Shown here: positions 1 through 5,598 of the stretch, piece by piece | How the letters are laid out: each line of letters begins with the position of its first letter | Position numbering within the stretch: position 1 is the first letter of the stretch | Assembly (NCBI GenBank): GCA_910595815.1 | Contig: CAJVCM010000072.1 | Span: 1-8,260 of the forward strand | Length of the DNA stretch: 8,260 nucleotides | Direction of reading: 5' to 3' | Source of the DNA: Candidatus Thioglobus plumae | GTDB lineage: Bacteria; Pseudomonadota; Gammaproteobacteria; PS1; Pseudothioglobaceae | Notes under the pieces: model-generated | Told to the model about the DNA's origin: nothing | The model's database searches: none | The model's input: only the letters and a program-made list of their open reading frames with translations | Program-made: the position numbers and the translations under genes

Positions 1-340
1 CTTTGACGGCATGAATCACCACAGGTAAGTCGTATTTTTCTGCTATTTCTAATTGTGATACAAAAAAGTTTAATTGAGTTTCTTTATCAACCTTCTTAAT
101 ATAATCTAGCCCGCATTCACCAATGGCTATCGGATTATTGCATTTAACTAAATATTCCAAATGATCTAAATCTTGCTGTGTGTGTATTTCCACTAACCAA
201 GGATGAATACCTAATGAAAAATATGGGTACATTTGTACGTCAATCCAGTTTTGTTTACCAATACTAGGTACAATCGCTACTGCATTTTCAGCAATTGCAT
301 TCATGTCGTCAAAATCTAAATGTGCATGTGAATTAATCAT
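1..340 (-). CDS. TatD-family metal-dependent hydrolase, N-terminal part (runs off left edge)
   Basis: About 113 N-terminal residues of a TatD-family (amidohydrolase-fold TIM barrel) hydrolase are visible; family members are metal-dependent DNases/phosphoesterases of roughly 250-265 aa, so more than half lies outside the window. My translation starts MINSHAHLDFDDM. His5 and His7 form the HxH metal pair at the end of the first beta strand, SLGIHPW is the usual second block, Glu75 in IGECGLDY is the bridging metal ligand, and His110 in LPVVIHAVK is the next ligand. The remaining His and Asp ligands are beyond the edge. The ATG at 338-340 is chosen because the HxH motif normally sits within the first ten residues. 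No clear Shine-Dalgarno precedes it. The gene is divergent from rplM. Which TatD subgroup (TatD, YcfH, YjjV) it belongs to cannot be told from this part. Confidence 0.88.
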   Translation of the reverse strand, partial: MINSHAHLDFDDMNAIAENAVAIVPSIGKQNWIDVQMYPYFSLGIHPWLVEIHTQQDLDHLEYLVKCNNPIAIGECGLDYIKKVDKETQLNFFVSQLEIAEKYDLPVVIHAVK

Positions 341-419
341 ATTTTTAAATCTTATCATAAACTTCATTGAAAGCACATGTTTGAGATTAAGTTTTTATTG
401 TTAAAATTACGCTATAAGC

Positions 420-448
420 TTCCAATCAAATTAAAAAGTGATTATAAT
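420..448 (+). promoter_or_regulatory. Probable sigma70-type promoter for rplM-rpsI
   Basis: A perfect TATAAT box at 443-448 lies 17 bp downstream of TTCCAA (420-425), a weak -35 that matches TTGACA at three of six positions. A TG pair at 439-440 is one base away from the extended -10 position. Transcription would start near 454-455, giving an AU-rich leader of about 31 nt before the rplM ATG. The rest of the 341-485 intergenic region is AT-rich. It must also contain the tatD promoter on the other strand, for which I see no convincing pair of boxes. Confidence 0.6.
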
Positions 449-485
449 AGTCCGATTATTCTGTACGTAAATAGTATTAACAATT

Positions 486-914
486 ATGAAAACATTTAGC
501 GCTAAAGCACACGAAGTAAAAAGAGAATGGTTCTTAGTAGATGCCGATGGCAAAACACTAGGTCGTTTGGCAACAGAGATTGCTTCTCGTCTTCGTGGTA
601 AGCACAAACCTGAGTACACACCACACACTGATACGGGTGATTACATCGTTATTGTTAATGCTGAAAAGGTTAAAGTAACAGGTAACAAATTTGATGACAA
701 AATGTATTACCACCATACAGGTTATGTTGGTAACTTAAAGTCAATCGCATTTAAAGATTTACAAGCTAAAAAGCCTGAAGAGATTATCAACAAGGCAGTA
801 AAAGGCATGTTGCCAAAAGGTCCATTAGGTAGAGACATGTTTAGAAAAATGAAAGTATTTGCAGGTTCGGAGCACACACATGGTGCACAACAGCCGCAAG
901 TTTTAGATATTTAA
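486..914 (+). CDS. rplM: 50S ribosomal protein L13
   Basis: This encodes ribosomal protein L13, an early-assembly protein of the large subunit that binds 23S rRNA. It is 142 aa, the same length as E. coli L13. It has the typical start MKTFSAKAHEVKREWFLVDA, the GRLATEIASRLRGKHKPEYTPH block (residues about 27-48), the YYHHTGYVGNLK segment near 74-85, the MLPKGPLGRDMFRKMKVFAG block (about 108-127) and the HTHGAQQPQ tail. It is the first gene of a two-gene unit with rpsI 14 bp downstream, an arrangement conserved in most bacteria. The ATG at 486 fits the family start, although the upstream leader shows no clear Shine-Dalgarno sequence. In E. coli L13 represses its own operon through the rplM leader; whether this short leader can do so is unknown. 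Confidence 0.98.
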   Translation: MKTFSAKAHEVKREWFLVDADGKTLGRLATEIASRLRGKHKPEYTPHTDTGDYIVIVNAEKVKVTGNKFDDKMYYHHTGYVGNLKSIAFKDLQAKKPEEIINKAVKGMLPKGPLGRDMFRKMKVFAGSEHTHGAQQPQVLDI

Positions 915-928
915 GGTAATAGATTATT

Positions 929-1324
929 ATGGCAAAGACAGAAACATTTTACGCAACAGGCAGAAGAAAAACATCAGTAGCTCGTGTTTACATGACTAAA
1001 GGTAAGGGTGTGTTCACAGTAAATAAACGTCCAATGAGTGAATATTTTGGTCGTGAAACTTCTTCAATGATTATTAACCAGCCATTAGACACGGTTGAAA
1101 TGAGAGACAAGTTTGATTTTAACATCACCGTTAAAGGTGGTGGTGATACTGGTCAGGCGGGTGCTATTCGTTTAGGCGTTACCCGTGCATTGATGGAATT
1201 CAATAATGATCTTAGACCTGATTTACGCAAGGCAGGCTTTGTTACTCGTGATGCGAGAATCGTAGAGCGTAAGAAAGTTGGACGTAAGAAGGCACGTAAG
1301 AGCGAGCAGTTCTCAAAACGTTAA
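929..1324 (+). CDS. rpsI: 30S ribosomal protein S9
   Basis: This encodes ribosomal protein S9, which sits in the head of the small subunit and whose basic C-terminal tail reaches toward the P-site tRNA. It is 131 aa against 130 in E. coli. Visible family blocks are YATGRRKTSVARVY (residues 8-21), YFGRET, the glycine-rich VKGGGDTGQAGAIRLGVTRALME, RKAGFVTRDARIVERKKVGRKKARK, and the invariant SKR C-terminus that contacts tRNA. Its start lies 14 bp after the rplM stop. The only Shine-Dalgarno candidate is AAGG at 913-916, overlapping that stop and about 12 nt from the ATG, which is longer than ideal, so translation may be partly coupled to rplM. A bidirectional terminator follows 20 bp downstream. 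Confidence 0.98.
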   Translation: MAKTETFYATGRRKTSVARVYMTKGKGVFTVNKRPMSEYFGRETSSMIINQPLDTVEMRDKFDFNITVKGGGDTGQAGAIRLGVTRALMEFNNDLRPDLRKAGFVTRDARIVERKKVGRKKARKSEQFSKR

Positions 1325-1344
1325 AAGACTTCTTATCAGATTTC

Positions 1345-1373
1345 AAAAAAAACTCGCTTTATGCGGGTTTTTT
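1345..1373. terminator. Bidirectional intrinsic terminator between rpsI and the convergent operon
   Basis: The core stem pairs positions 1353-1357 (CTCGC) with 1363-1367 (GCGGG), including one G-T wobble, around a TTTAT loop (1358-1362). It is extended by an A run (1345-1352) pairing with a T run (1368-1373). Read on the plus strand the hairpin is followed by six T residues. Read on the minus strand it is followed by eight. It can therefore stop transcripts from rpsI and from the minus-strand operon, whose last stop codon lies only 7 bp away at 1380. Confidence 0.85.
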
Positions 1374-1379
1374 ATTGTC

Positions 1380-2105
1380 TCAAATTCGATAATCGTATTG
1401 ATCTAGTTTGTTGTGTCTAATGATAGCTTGTACAGTTTCAACGTAATCATAACCGATTTGTGCATAATTTTCTAGACCTTCGGCCAATCCTGTTCCAGTG
1501 ATCGGTTGTTGGGTATCGCGCTTATGTTTTCTGATTTTTCTAAGGATATCATAAGCAGAATTTCGGTTAATAGACAAAAGGTAATATTCAATCCCTTTAG
1601 ACAGTGAAGAAAATTTCACTATCTCGTGGGTAGAGCCTTTGTCACGTCTGAGTGGCACAACACCACAACCCTTTTTAAAACACCAAAGTCCGAAAAAATT
1701 ATGATAATACTTGGCAAATCGAGACCGCCCCCAGTTTGATTCATAAGCAGCCTGTGCTAATATTAACGATGCAGGCACTATATCAACAGCATCAAGTAAT
1801 TCTGCATTAGTAGCCTGAGTGTTGAGTCGATAATATTTTTTTAGCGCTGATAATGTAGATGCATCAAGTCGACCACTCTTAATGTCATTTCGTAACTCAA
1901 TGATTTTGGAATTTTGTCGTTGTATTTCAGGCAATAAGTAGGCAAAGAAAGTTTCTTTTCGTGTTTTAACATCTTTAATCTGGTCAAAATCAGGTGTACG
2001 AATTGAGTTCATCCACGCCTCCAGCCCCCAGAATTCATTTGCATGAATTGGACTAGAAAATACAAAGAAAATAATCAGTAGGTTTTTAAATTTCAAATCG
2101 TTCAC
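1380..2105 (-). CDS. bax: Bax-like secreted glucosaminidase (GH73-type peptidoglycan hydrolase)
   Basis: This is a predicted exported N-acetylglucosaminidase-domain protein of the Bax family, expected to cut or remodel peptidoglycan in the periplasm. Of 241 aa, residues 1-22 form a signal peptide: a basic KFK stretch, a LLIIFFVF core and a likely cut after IHA. The segment RKETFFAYLLPEIQRQN (49-65) matches the conserved start of the mature Bax domain. DIVPASLILAQAAYESNWG (108-126) holds the presumed catalytic Glu122. NFFGLWCFKKGC follows, with Cys142 and Cys147 that could pair as a disulfide. E. coli Bax is about 30 aa longer at the N-terminus. The start used here is GTG (2103-2105), lying 20 bp inside the upstream phosphatase gene with no good Shine-Dalgarno. 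A TTG three codons later would give an equally good signal peptide, so the exact start is uncertain. It is the last gene of the operon. Confidence 0.85.
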   Translation of the reverse strand: MNDLKFKNLLIIFFVFSSPIHANEFWGLEAWMNSIRTPDFDQIKDVKTRKETFFAYLLPEIQRQNSKIIELRNDIKSGRLDASTLSALKKYYRLNTQATNAELLDAVDIVPASLILAQAAYESNWGRSRFAKYYHNFFGLWCFKKGCGVVPLRRDKGSTHEIVKFSSLSKGIEYYLLSINRNSAYDILRKIRKHKRDTQQPITGTGLAEGLENYAQIGYDYVETVQAIIRHNKLDQYDYRI

Positions 2106-2616
2106 AAGAGCCAGAAATGACCCCTATTGTAAACATGTTTTCAATAGGTGATTGAGATAAATACGACTTAATCACACGAATAACCCCTGCATGTGCAACG
2201 ATTAAAGTGGATTTATGTTGTTGTTCATTTTTAATAATGGGCTCAAATATTGATAAAACTCTAGCTTGAAAATCATGCAAATATTCAGCATTCGGTGGGC
2301 GATTAGCAATAGGGTCGGCTTTAAACTGATCCACAATAGCTTGGCCAATTTCACTCGCACTTCTACCTTGCCAGTCGCCAAATCCCAGCTCTTCAAGCTC
2401 ATTAAATATGTGGTAGGGTGTATTTTGCGTAGTAGATAAATGTTTGGCAAAATCAGCACAACGAATGAGAGGTGATGTGGCAATAAAGTCCCAAGTCTTA
2501 TTTTGTGTAGAGTCTAACATTTGCTGCCAACCTTTATCGGTGAGTGCATCATCTTGATTGCCTCGATACAGACGACCACCTTGAGGCTCACCATGTCTCA
2601 ATAGGTCAAGAATCAT
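2086..2616 (-). CDS. Histidine phosphatase family protein, CobC-like
   Basis: A 176-aa member of the histidine phosphatase (phosphoglycerate-mutase-like) superfamily, cytosolic with no signal peptide. The signature LRHGE at residues 6-10 places the phospho-acceptor His8 beside Arg7. Arg52 in SPLIRC, Glu76 in EELGFGDWQG and His142 in VAHAGVIR complete the phosphate pocket. The fold pattern RGNQDDALTDKGWQQM (18-33) and FGDWQGRS (79-86) resemble the small CobC-like phosphatases annotated in Pseudomonas and relatives. CobC dephosphorylates alpha-ribazole phosphate in cobalamin synthesis, but no cobalamin gene is present here, and the superfamily is notoriously varied in substrate. The family call is secure and the substrate is not. 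Its ATG shares the ATGA of the gpsA stop (2613-2616), and its 3' end overlaps the Bax-like gene by 20 bp, indicating translational coupling. Confidence 0.88.
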   Translation of the reverse strand: MILDLLRHGEPQGGRLYRGNQDDALTDKGWQQMLDSTQNKTWDFIATSPLIRCADFAKHLSTTQNTPYHIFNELEELGFGDWQGRSASEIGQAIVDQFKADPIANRPPNAEYLHDFQARVLSIFEPIIKNEQQHKSTLIVAHAGVIRVIKSYLSQSPIENMFTIGVISGSCERFEI

Positions 2617-3587
2617 TCGTTAATTTGTTCTCTCGACATTAGGTGATTAACCGCTTCAGTAGGAGATACTATTCCCTGAGTAACTTGATAAACTTGCTCA
2701 CAAATTGGCATTTCGATTTGATTTTTTTTCGCGATTGATAAAACTAATTCTAGAGTATTAAGCCCTTCAACCGTAGCACCAACATTGTTCAAAGCCTGTT
2801 CAACACTTTGGTTATTGGCTAATTCCTTACCAAATCGACGATTTCTAGACAAATCATCTGAGCAAGTGAGCACCAAATCACCCAAACCGGATAGACCATT
2901 GAACGTCTTTTCTTTAGCACCTAAGCTTTTTCCAAAACGGATCATTTCAGCTAGGCCGCGGGTGATAAGGGCGGCTTGCGTGTTAGCGCCATAACCCAAA
3001 CCAGATGCAATACCAGCAGCAATGGCAAGAATATTTTTAACCGAGCCACCTACTTCTACACCAATGATATCTTCATTAGTGTATGCCCTTAATGTCTTAG
3101 TGTGCAAGGCTTTAGCCCAATAATCTCGAGTGTTTTTATCTGTTGAGGCAACCGTTAATGCGGTAGGTTTGTAGCTAGCAACCTCAAAGGCAAAACTAGG
3201 GCCAGAAATCACACAGCTTGGATGACTGCCTAGGATATCTTCAAAGCTTTCATGTAAGAATCCTTTCTGGTGGGTATCAAATCCTTTAGTTACCCAGGCT
3301 ATAGGTTGTTCTGACGTTAGGAATGGTTTAATACTTTCAAGTGTTGTGGCAAAGCCATTACTTGGTACCGCAATGAGAATACTTTGAGACTGTTGGATTA
3401 ATGACAGATCAAAAGTTAATTCGACATTATCAGCATAATTAACTGATAGAGCAGGGTGTCTCGGTTTAAGAGTTTCGACCTCTGTTTCTGCATAAGTATG
3501 CAAATAGATTGTATCAAAATTATCTGATAGTGCGATAGACAGTGCACTACCCCAGGCGCCAGCCCCAATAATAGATAGGTTAGCCAT
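2613..3587 (-). CDS. gpsA: NAD(P)-dependent glycerol-3-phosphate dehydrogenase
   Basis: GpsA reduces dihydroxyacetone phosphate to sn-glycerol-3-phosphate, the backbone precursor of membrane phospholipids, in the cytosol. The 324-aa protein is slightly shorter than E. coli GpsA (about 339). The Rossmann motif GAGAWG is at residues 8-13, AVPSNGF at 73-79, WVTKG with Lys101 at 98-102 and GPSFA at 129-133. GGSVKN at 180-185 contains the catalytic Lys184 (the equivalent of the Lys in GALKN of the E. coli enzyme). GLSGLGDLVLTC followed by SRNRRFG (231-253) is the substrate-site block. The start overlaps the grxC stop by 8 bp and the stop overlaps the phosphatase start by 4 bp. In E. coli gpsA also follows grxC, but with secB between them; secB is missing here. 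Confidence 0.97.
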   Translation of the reverse strand: MANLSIIGAGAWGSALSIALSDNFDTIYLHTYAETEVETLKPRHPALSVNYADNVELTFDLSLIQQSQSILIAVPSNGFATTLESIKPFLTSEQPIAWVTKGFDTHQKGFLHESFEDILGSHPSCVISGPSFAFEVASYKPTALTVASTDKNTRDYWAKALHTKTLRAYTNEDIIGVEVGGSVKNILAIAAGIASGLGYGANTQAALITRGLAEMIRFGKSLGAKEKTFNGLSGLGDLVLTCSDDLSRNRRFGKELANNQSVEQALNNVGATVEGLNTLELVLSIAKKNQIEMPICEQVYQVTQGIVSPTEAVNHLMSREQINE

Positions 3588-3831
3588 TTAGAATGTCGTC
3601 CAATCGACCAGATTGTTCTGCCGCTGACAGATCATCAAATCCACCCACATGCGTGCCATTGATAAAGATTTGAGGTACGGTATTTCTGCCCGTTTTTTCC
3701 ATCACTTCATCCCAGTCATTCTGGCTTTTTATGTGTCTTTTTTGATAAGGAATATGGTGTTTATCTAGTAATTGATAAGCTCTTTGACAAAATGGACAAG
3801 AATCAGAACAATAGATAATATTTTTTTTCAT
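3580..3831 (-). CDS. grxC: Glutaredoxin 3 (GrxC family)
   Basis: A small cytosolic thiol-disulfide oxidoreductase of 83 aa, matching E. coli Grx3 (about 82 aa). It reduces protein disulfides and glutathione mixed disulfides with glutathione. The dithiol active site is Cys12-Pro-Phe-Cys15, with Phe instead of the Tyr found in E. coli (CPYC). The cis-proline loop TVPQIF is at 51-56 (Pro53) and the glutathione-binding GGFDD is at 63-67. E. coli Grx3 has a third cysteine in GGCDD. Here that position is Phe64-65 region sequence GGF, and the extra cysteine is instead Cys8, near the active site. The ATG (3829-3831) lies 15 bp after the rhodanese stop. A weak AAAGG overlapping that stop is the only ribosome-binding candidate. 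The 3' end overlaps gpsA by 8 bp. Confidence 0.95.
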   Translation of the reverse strand: MKKNIIYCSDSCPFCQRAYQLLDKHHIPYQKRHIKSQNDWDEVMEKTGRNTVPQIFINGTHVGGFDDLSAAEQSGRLDDILNG

Positions 3832-3846
3832 TTTATAAAATGGCCT

Positions 3847-4266
3847 TTATTTTTTAATTGGTAAATTAGCTTTCTGCCATGCAAGCATACCACCTTTAAG
3901 GTTATAAACTTGCTCAAAATTATTACGAGTCAATAAGCCAGCAATATGTGACGAACGAGAACCGCTACGACAATACACTAAGATCTTTTTGCTACTGTCT
4001 AAACTATCTAATTGGTTCTTAACTTGAGACAAAGGAATGTGAGTATCTTTGGCAATAAAGCCTGATTTTCTTTCTTTATCTTCGCGCACATCTAAGATAA
4101 CCAAGTTCTTTTCGTCCATTAAAGTGATAGCGCCGTTTGGATCTACATCCTCATATTTTTTGAGTTTGTCAGCAACAATATTGCCAATAAAGAGTGCGAT
4201 TAAAACCACCAAAGTGATGGTTGTAAAAATTTGATCGTCGTTTAGTAAGAATTCTAATATTTCCAT
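3847..4266 (-). CDS. Membrane-anchored single-domain rhodanese (YibN-like)
   Basis: A 139-aa rhodanese-like protein, similar in length and plan to E. coli YibN (about 143 aa). Residues about 13-32 (FTTITLVVLIALFIGNIVAD) form a single transmembrane segment. A cytoplasmic rhodanese domain follows, with LVILDVREDKER at 55-66, HIPLS at 76-80, the active-site loop CRSGSRS at 99-105 with Cys99 as persulfide carrier, and GGMLAW at 125-130. Rhodaneses transfer sulfane sulfur from donors to thiols; the physiological acceptor of the YibN group is not firmly known. The gene lies 14 bp after trpG and 15 bp before grxC. The yibN-grxC-gpsA proximity matches E. coli, supporting orthology. No recognisable Shine-Dalgarno precedes the ATG at 4264-4266. 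Confidence 0.92.
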   Translation of the reverse strand: MEILEFLLNDDQIFTTITLVVLIALFIGNIVADKLKKYEDVDPNGAITLMDEKNLVILDVREDKERKSGFIAKDTHIPLSQVKNQLDSLDSSKKILVYCRSGSRSSHIAGLLTRNNFEQVYNLKGGMLAWQKANLPIKK

Positions 4267-4280
4267 AGTCGTTATCAGTT

Positions 4281-4865
4281 TTAATTTTTCCCTTTTAAAA
4301 AGTTATCCAGCATCTCATGACCTTCTTCAGTCAAGATAGATTCTGGGTGAAATTGCACACCTTCAATTGCAAGCTCTTTGTGTCTAATACCCATAATTTC
4401 ATCAATATTACCTTGATCATCTTTAGTCCAAGAAGTGATATCAAAACAATCAGGCAGGCTAGACTGTTCAGCAACTAATGAATGATAGCGTGTGGCATTT
4501 AGAGGATTTTTTAAATCCGTAAACACACCTTGGCTGTTGTGATGTACTGGTGATATCTTGCCATGCATGATCTTTTTAGCGCCAACCACGTTACCACCAA
4601 AGGCTTGCACCATTGCTTGAAAGCCTAAGCAAACACCCAGCATCGGCACCTTGCCAGAAAAGTGTTTAATGGCTTCAATAGAAATCCCTGCTTCATTCGG
4701 CGTACAAGGGCCTGGGGAAATCACTAAAAACTCAGGGTTGAGTTTTTCAATTTCGTCAATCGTAATTTCGTCATTACGATGCACTTCAACCACTTGACCT
4801 AGCTCGCCAAAATACTGCACTAGGTTGTAAGTAAACGAATCGTAATTGTCAATCATTAAAAGCAT
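4281..4865 (-). CDS. trpG: Anthranilate / aminodeoxychorismate synthase glutamine amidotransferase subunit
   Basis: The glutaminase subunit that releases ammonia from glutamine for anthranilate synthase (tryptophan pathway) and possibly aminodeoxychorismate synthase (folate pathway). The 194-aa protein is a stand-alone class I amidotransferase domain. It has MIDNYDSFTYNLVQYFGELG at the N-terminus, the oxyanion-region PGPCTPNEAG at 51-60, the nucleophile Cys79 in GVCLGFQA, MHGK at 100-103, RYHSL at 126-130, and His172 and Glu174 of the triad in QFHPES. The MHGK and PNEAG wording fits the TrpG/PabA family, not carbamoyl-phosphate or CTP synthase. No trpE, trpD, trpC or pabB is next to it, so sequence alone cannot decide between TrpG and PabA; many bacteria use one protein for both. 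It lies 19 bp after cmoA with no strong Shine-Dalgarno. Confidence 0.94.
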   Translation of the reverse strand: MLLMIDNYDSFTYNLVQYFGELGQVVEVHRNDEITIDEIEKLNPEFLVISPGPCTPNEAGISIEAIKHFSGKVPMLGVCLGFQAMVQAFGGNVVGAKKIMHGKISPVHHNSQGVFTDLKNPLNATRYHSLVAEQSSLPDCFDITSWTKDDQGNIDEIMGIRHKELAIEGVQFHPESILTEEGHEMLDNFLKGKN

Positions 4866-4884
4866 AGTGTCTGCTATTTTACAA

Positions 4885-5598
4885 TTATTTAACTGCTAAG
4901 AAAGAAGCAAAGTTAAGACATTGAAAATGACACAAACTTTGTTTAAATCCTGCCGTTTCGAATCGGTCAAAGTGCGTTTGTTGATTGTCAGTAATCAGTA
5001 CATTTTCTATTGATTGGCGCTTAGCAGCAATCTCTAGCTCACTATAGCCATTGGCACGCTTAAAGTCCAAGTGTAGTTCGGTAATTTTCACTTGTTGTTT
5101 CGGATCATCAAAATGAATTTTTTCTGAAACGACCAACACGCCACCAGGATTTAAACCTTGATAAATTTTATTAATCAAAGCCTGTCTTTGTTTAACTGGA
5201 ATAAATTGCAAGGTTAGGTTTAATACAACGATAGATGAATTTTCACAACTTATATCGTTAATATCACTACATATAACCTCAAAGTTTGTTATTTTACCAT
5301 CAAGATTGTTTTTACACTTTTTCACCATCTCAATCGAATTATCCACAGCGATGATTCGATTATGTTGATGCGGGTTGTTTAAAGCTAACGCTAAAGCAGT
5401 AGTGCCGGTAGATGCACCTAAGTCGTAATAATAACTATTGTCTTGGCCGTAAGTTTTAACAATAAGCCCTATCATTTCAATCATGCTTTGATAGCCTGGG
5501 ACTGAGCGTCTAACCATATCGTCGAACACATCAACCACTTGCTTGTCAAAAGTGAAATCAACTAAATCGATTTTCCCCGAGAACAGTTCATCACGCAT
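4885..5598 (-). CDS. cmoA: Carboxy-S-adenosyl-L-methionine synthase CmoA
   Basis: CmoA converts SAM and prephenate to carboxy-SAM and phenylpyruvate; CmoB then uses carboxy-SAM to make cmo5U at the wobble position of certain tRNAs. I place the start at the ATG at 5596-5598, giving 237 aa (E. coli about 247). The resulting MRDELFSGKI, FTFDKQVVDVF and RRSVPGYQ align with the E. coli N-terminus. SAM-binding motif I YDLGASTGT is at 58-66, AVDNS at 84-88, VVLNLTLQF at 124-132, NPGGVLVVSEK at 150-160, and DFKRANGYSELEI at 178-190. Arg194, just after that block, corresponds to the arginine that holds the carboxyl group of carboxy-SAM in E. coli. A longer in-frame start at 5622 would add eight poorly matching residues. 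The gene overlaps ubiC by 8 bp. The partner gene cmoB is not in the window. Confidence 0.96.
   Translation of the reverse strand: MRDELFSGKIDLVDFTFDKQVVDVFDDMVRRSVPGYQSMIEMIGLIVKTYGQDNSYYYDLGASTGTTALALALNNPHQHNRIIAVDNSIEMVKKCKNNLDGKITNFEVICSDINDISCENSSIVVLNLTLQFIPVKQRQALINKIYQGLNPGGVLVVSEKIHFDDPKQQVKITELHLDFKRANGYSELEIAAKRQSIENVLITDNQQTHFDRFETAGFKQSLCHFQCLNFASFLAVK

Noticed and set aside
341..382. TATGAT on the minus strand (354-359) as a promoter for the tatD-like gene
   Set aside because: There is no -35 match at 16-18 bp spacing, and the transcript would have a leader of only a few bases. It could be chance in AT-rich DNA.
431..628. 65-codon open frame on the minus strand over the rplM promoter and 5' end
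   Set aside because: It is antisense to the strongly supported rplM gene, has no recognisable family and no ribosome-binding site.
2202..2483. 93-codon minus-strand frame inside the histidine phosphatase gene
   Set aside because: It is a different frame of the same strand, while the phosphatase frame carries all catalytic motifs.
2785..4234. Short plus-strand frames opposite gpsA (2785-2994) and the rhodanese gene (4049-4234)
   Set aside because: Both are shadows of conserved genes on the other strand, with no start signals.
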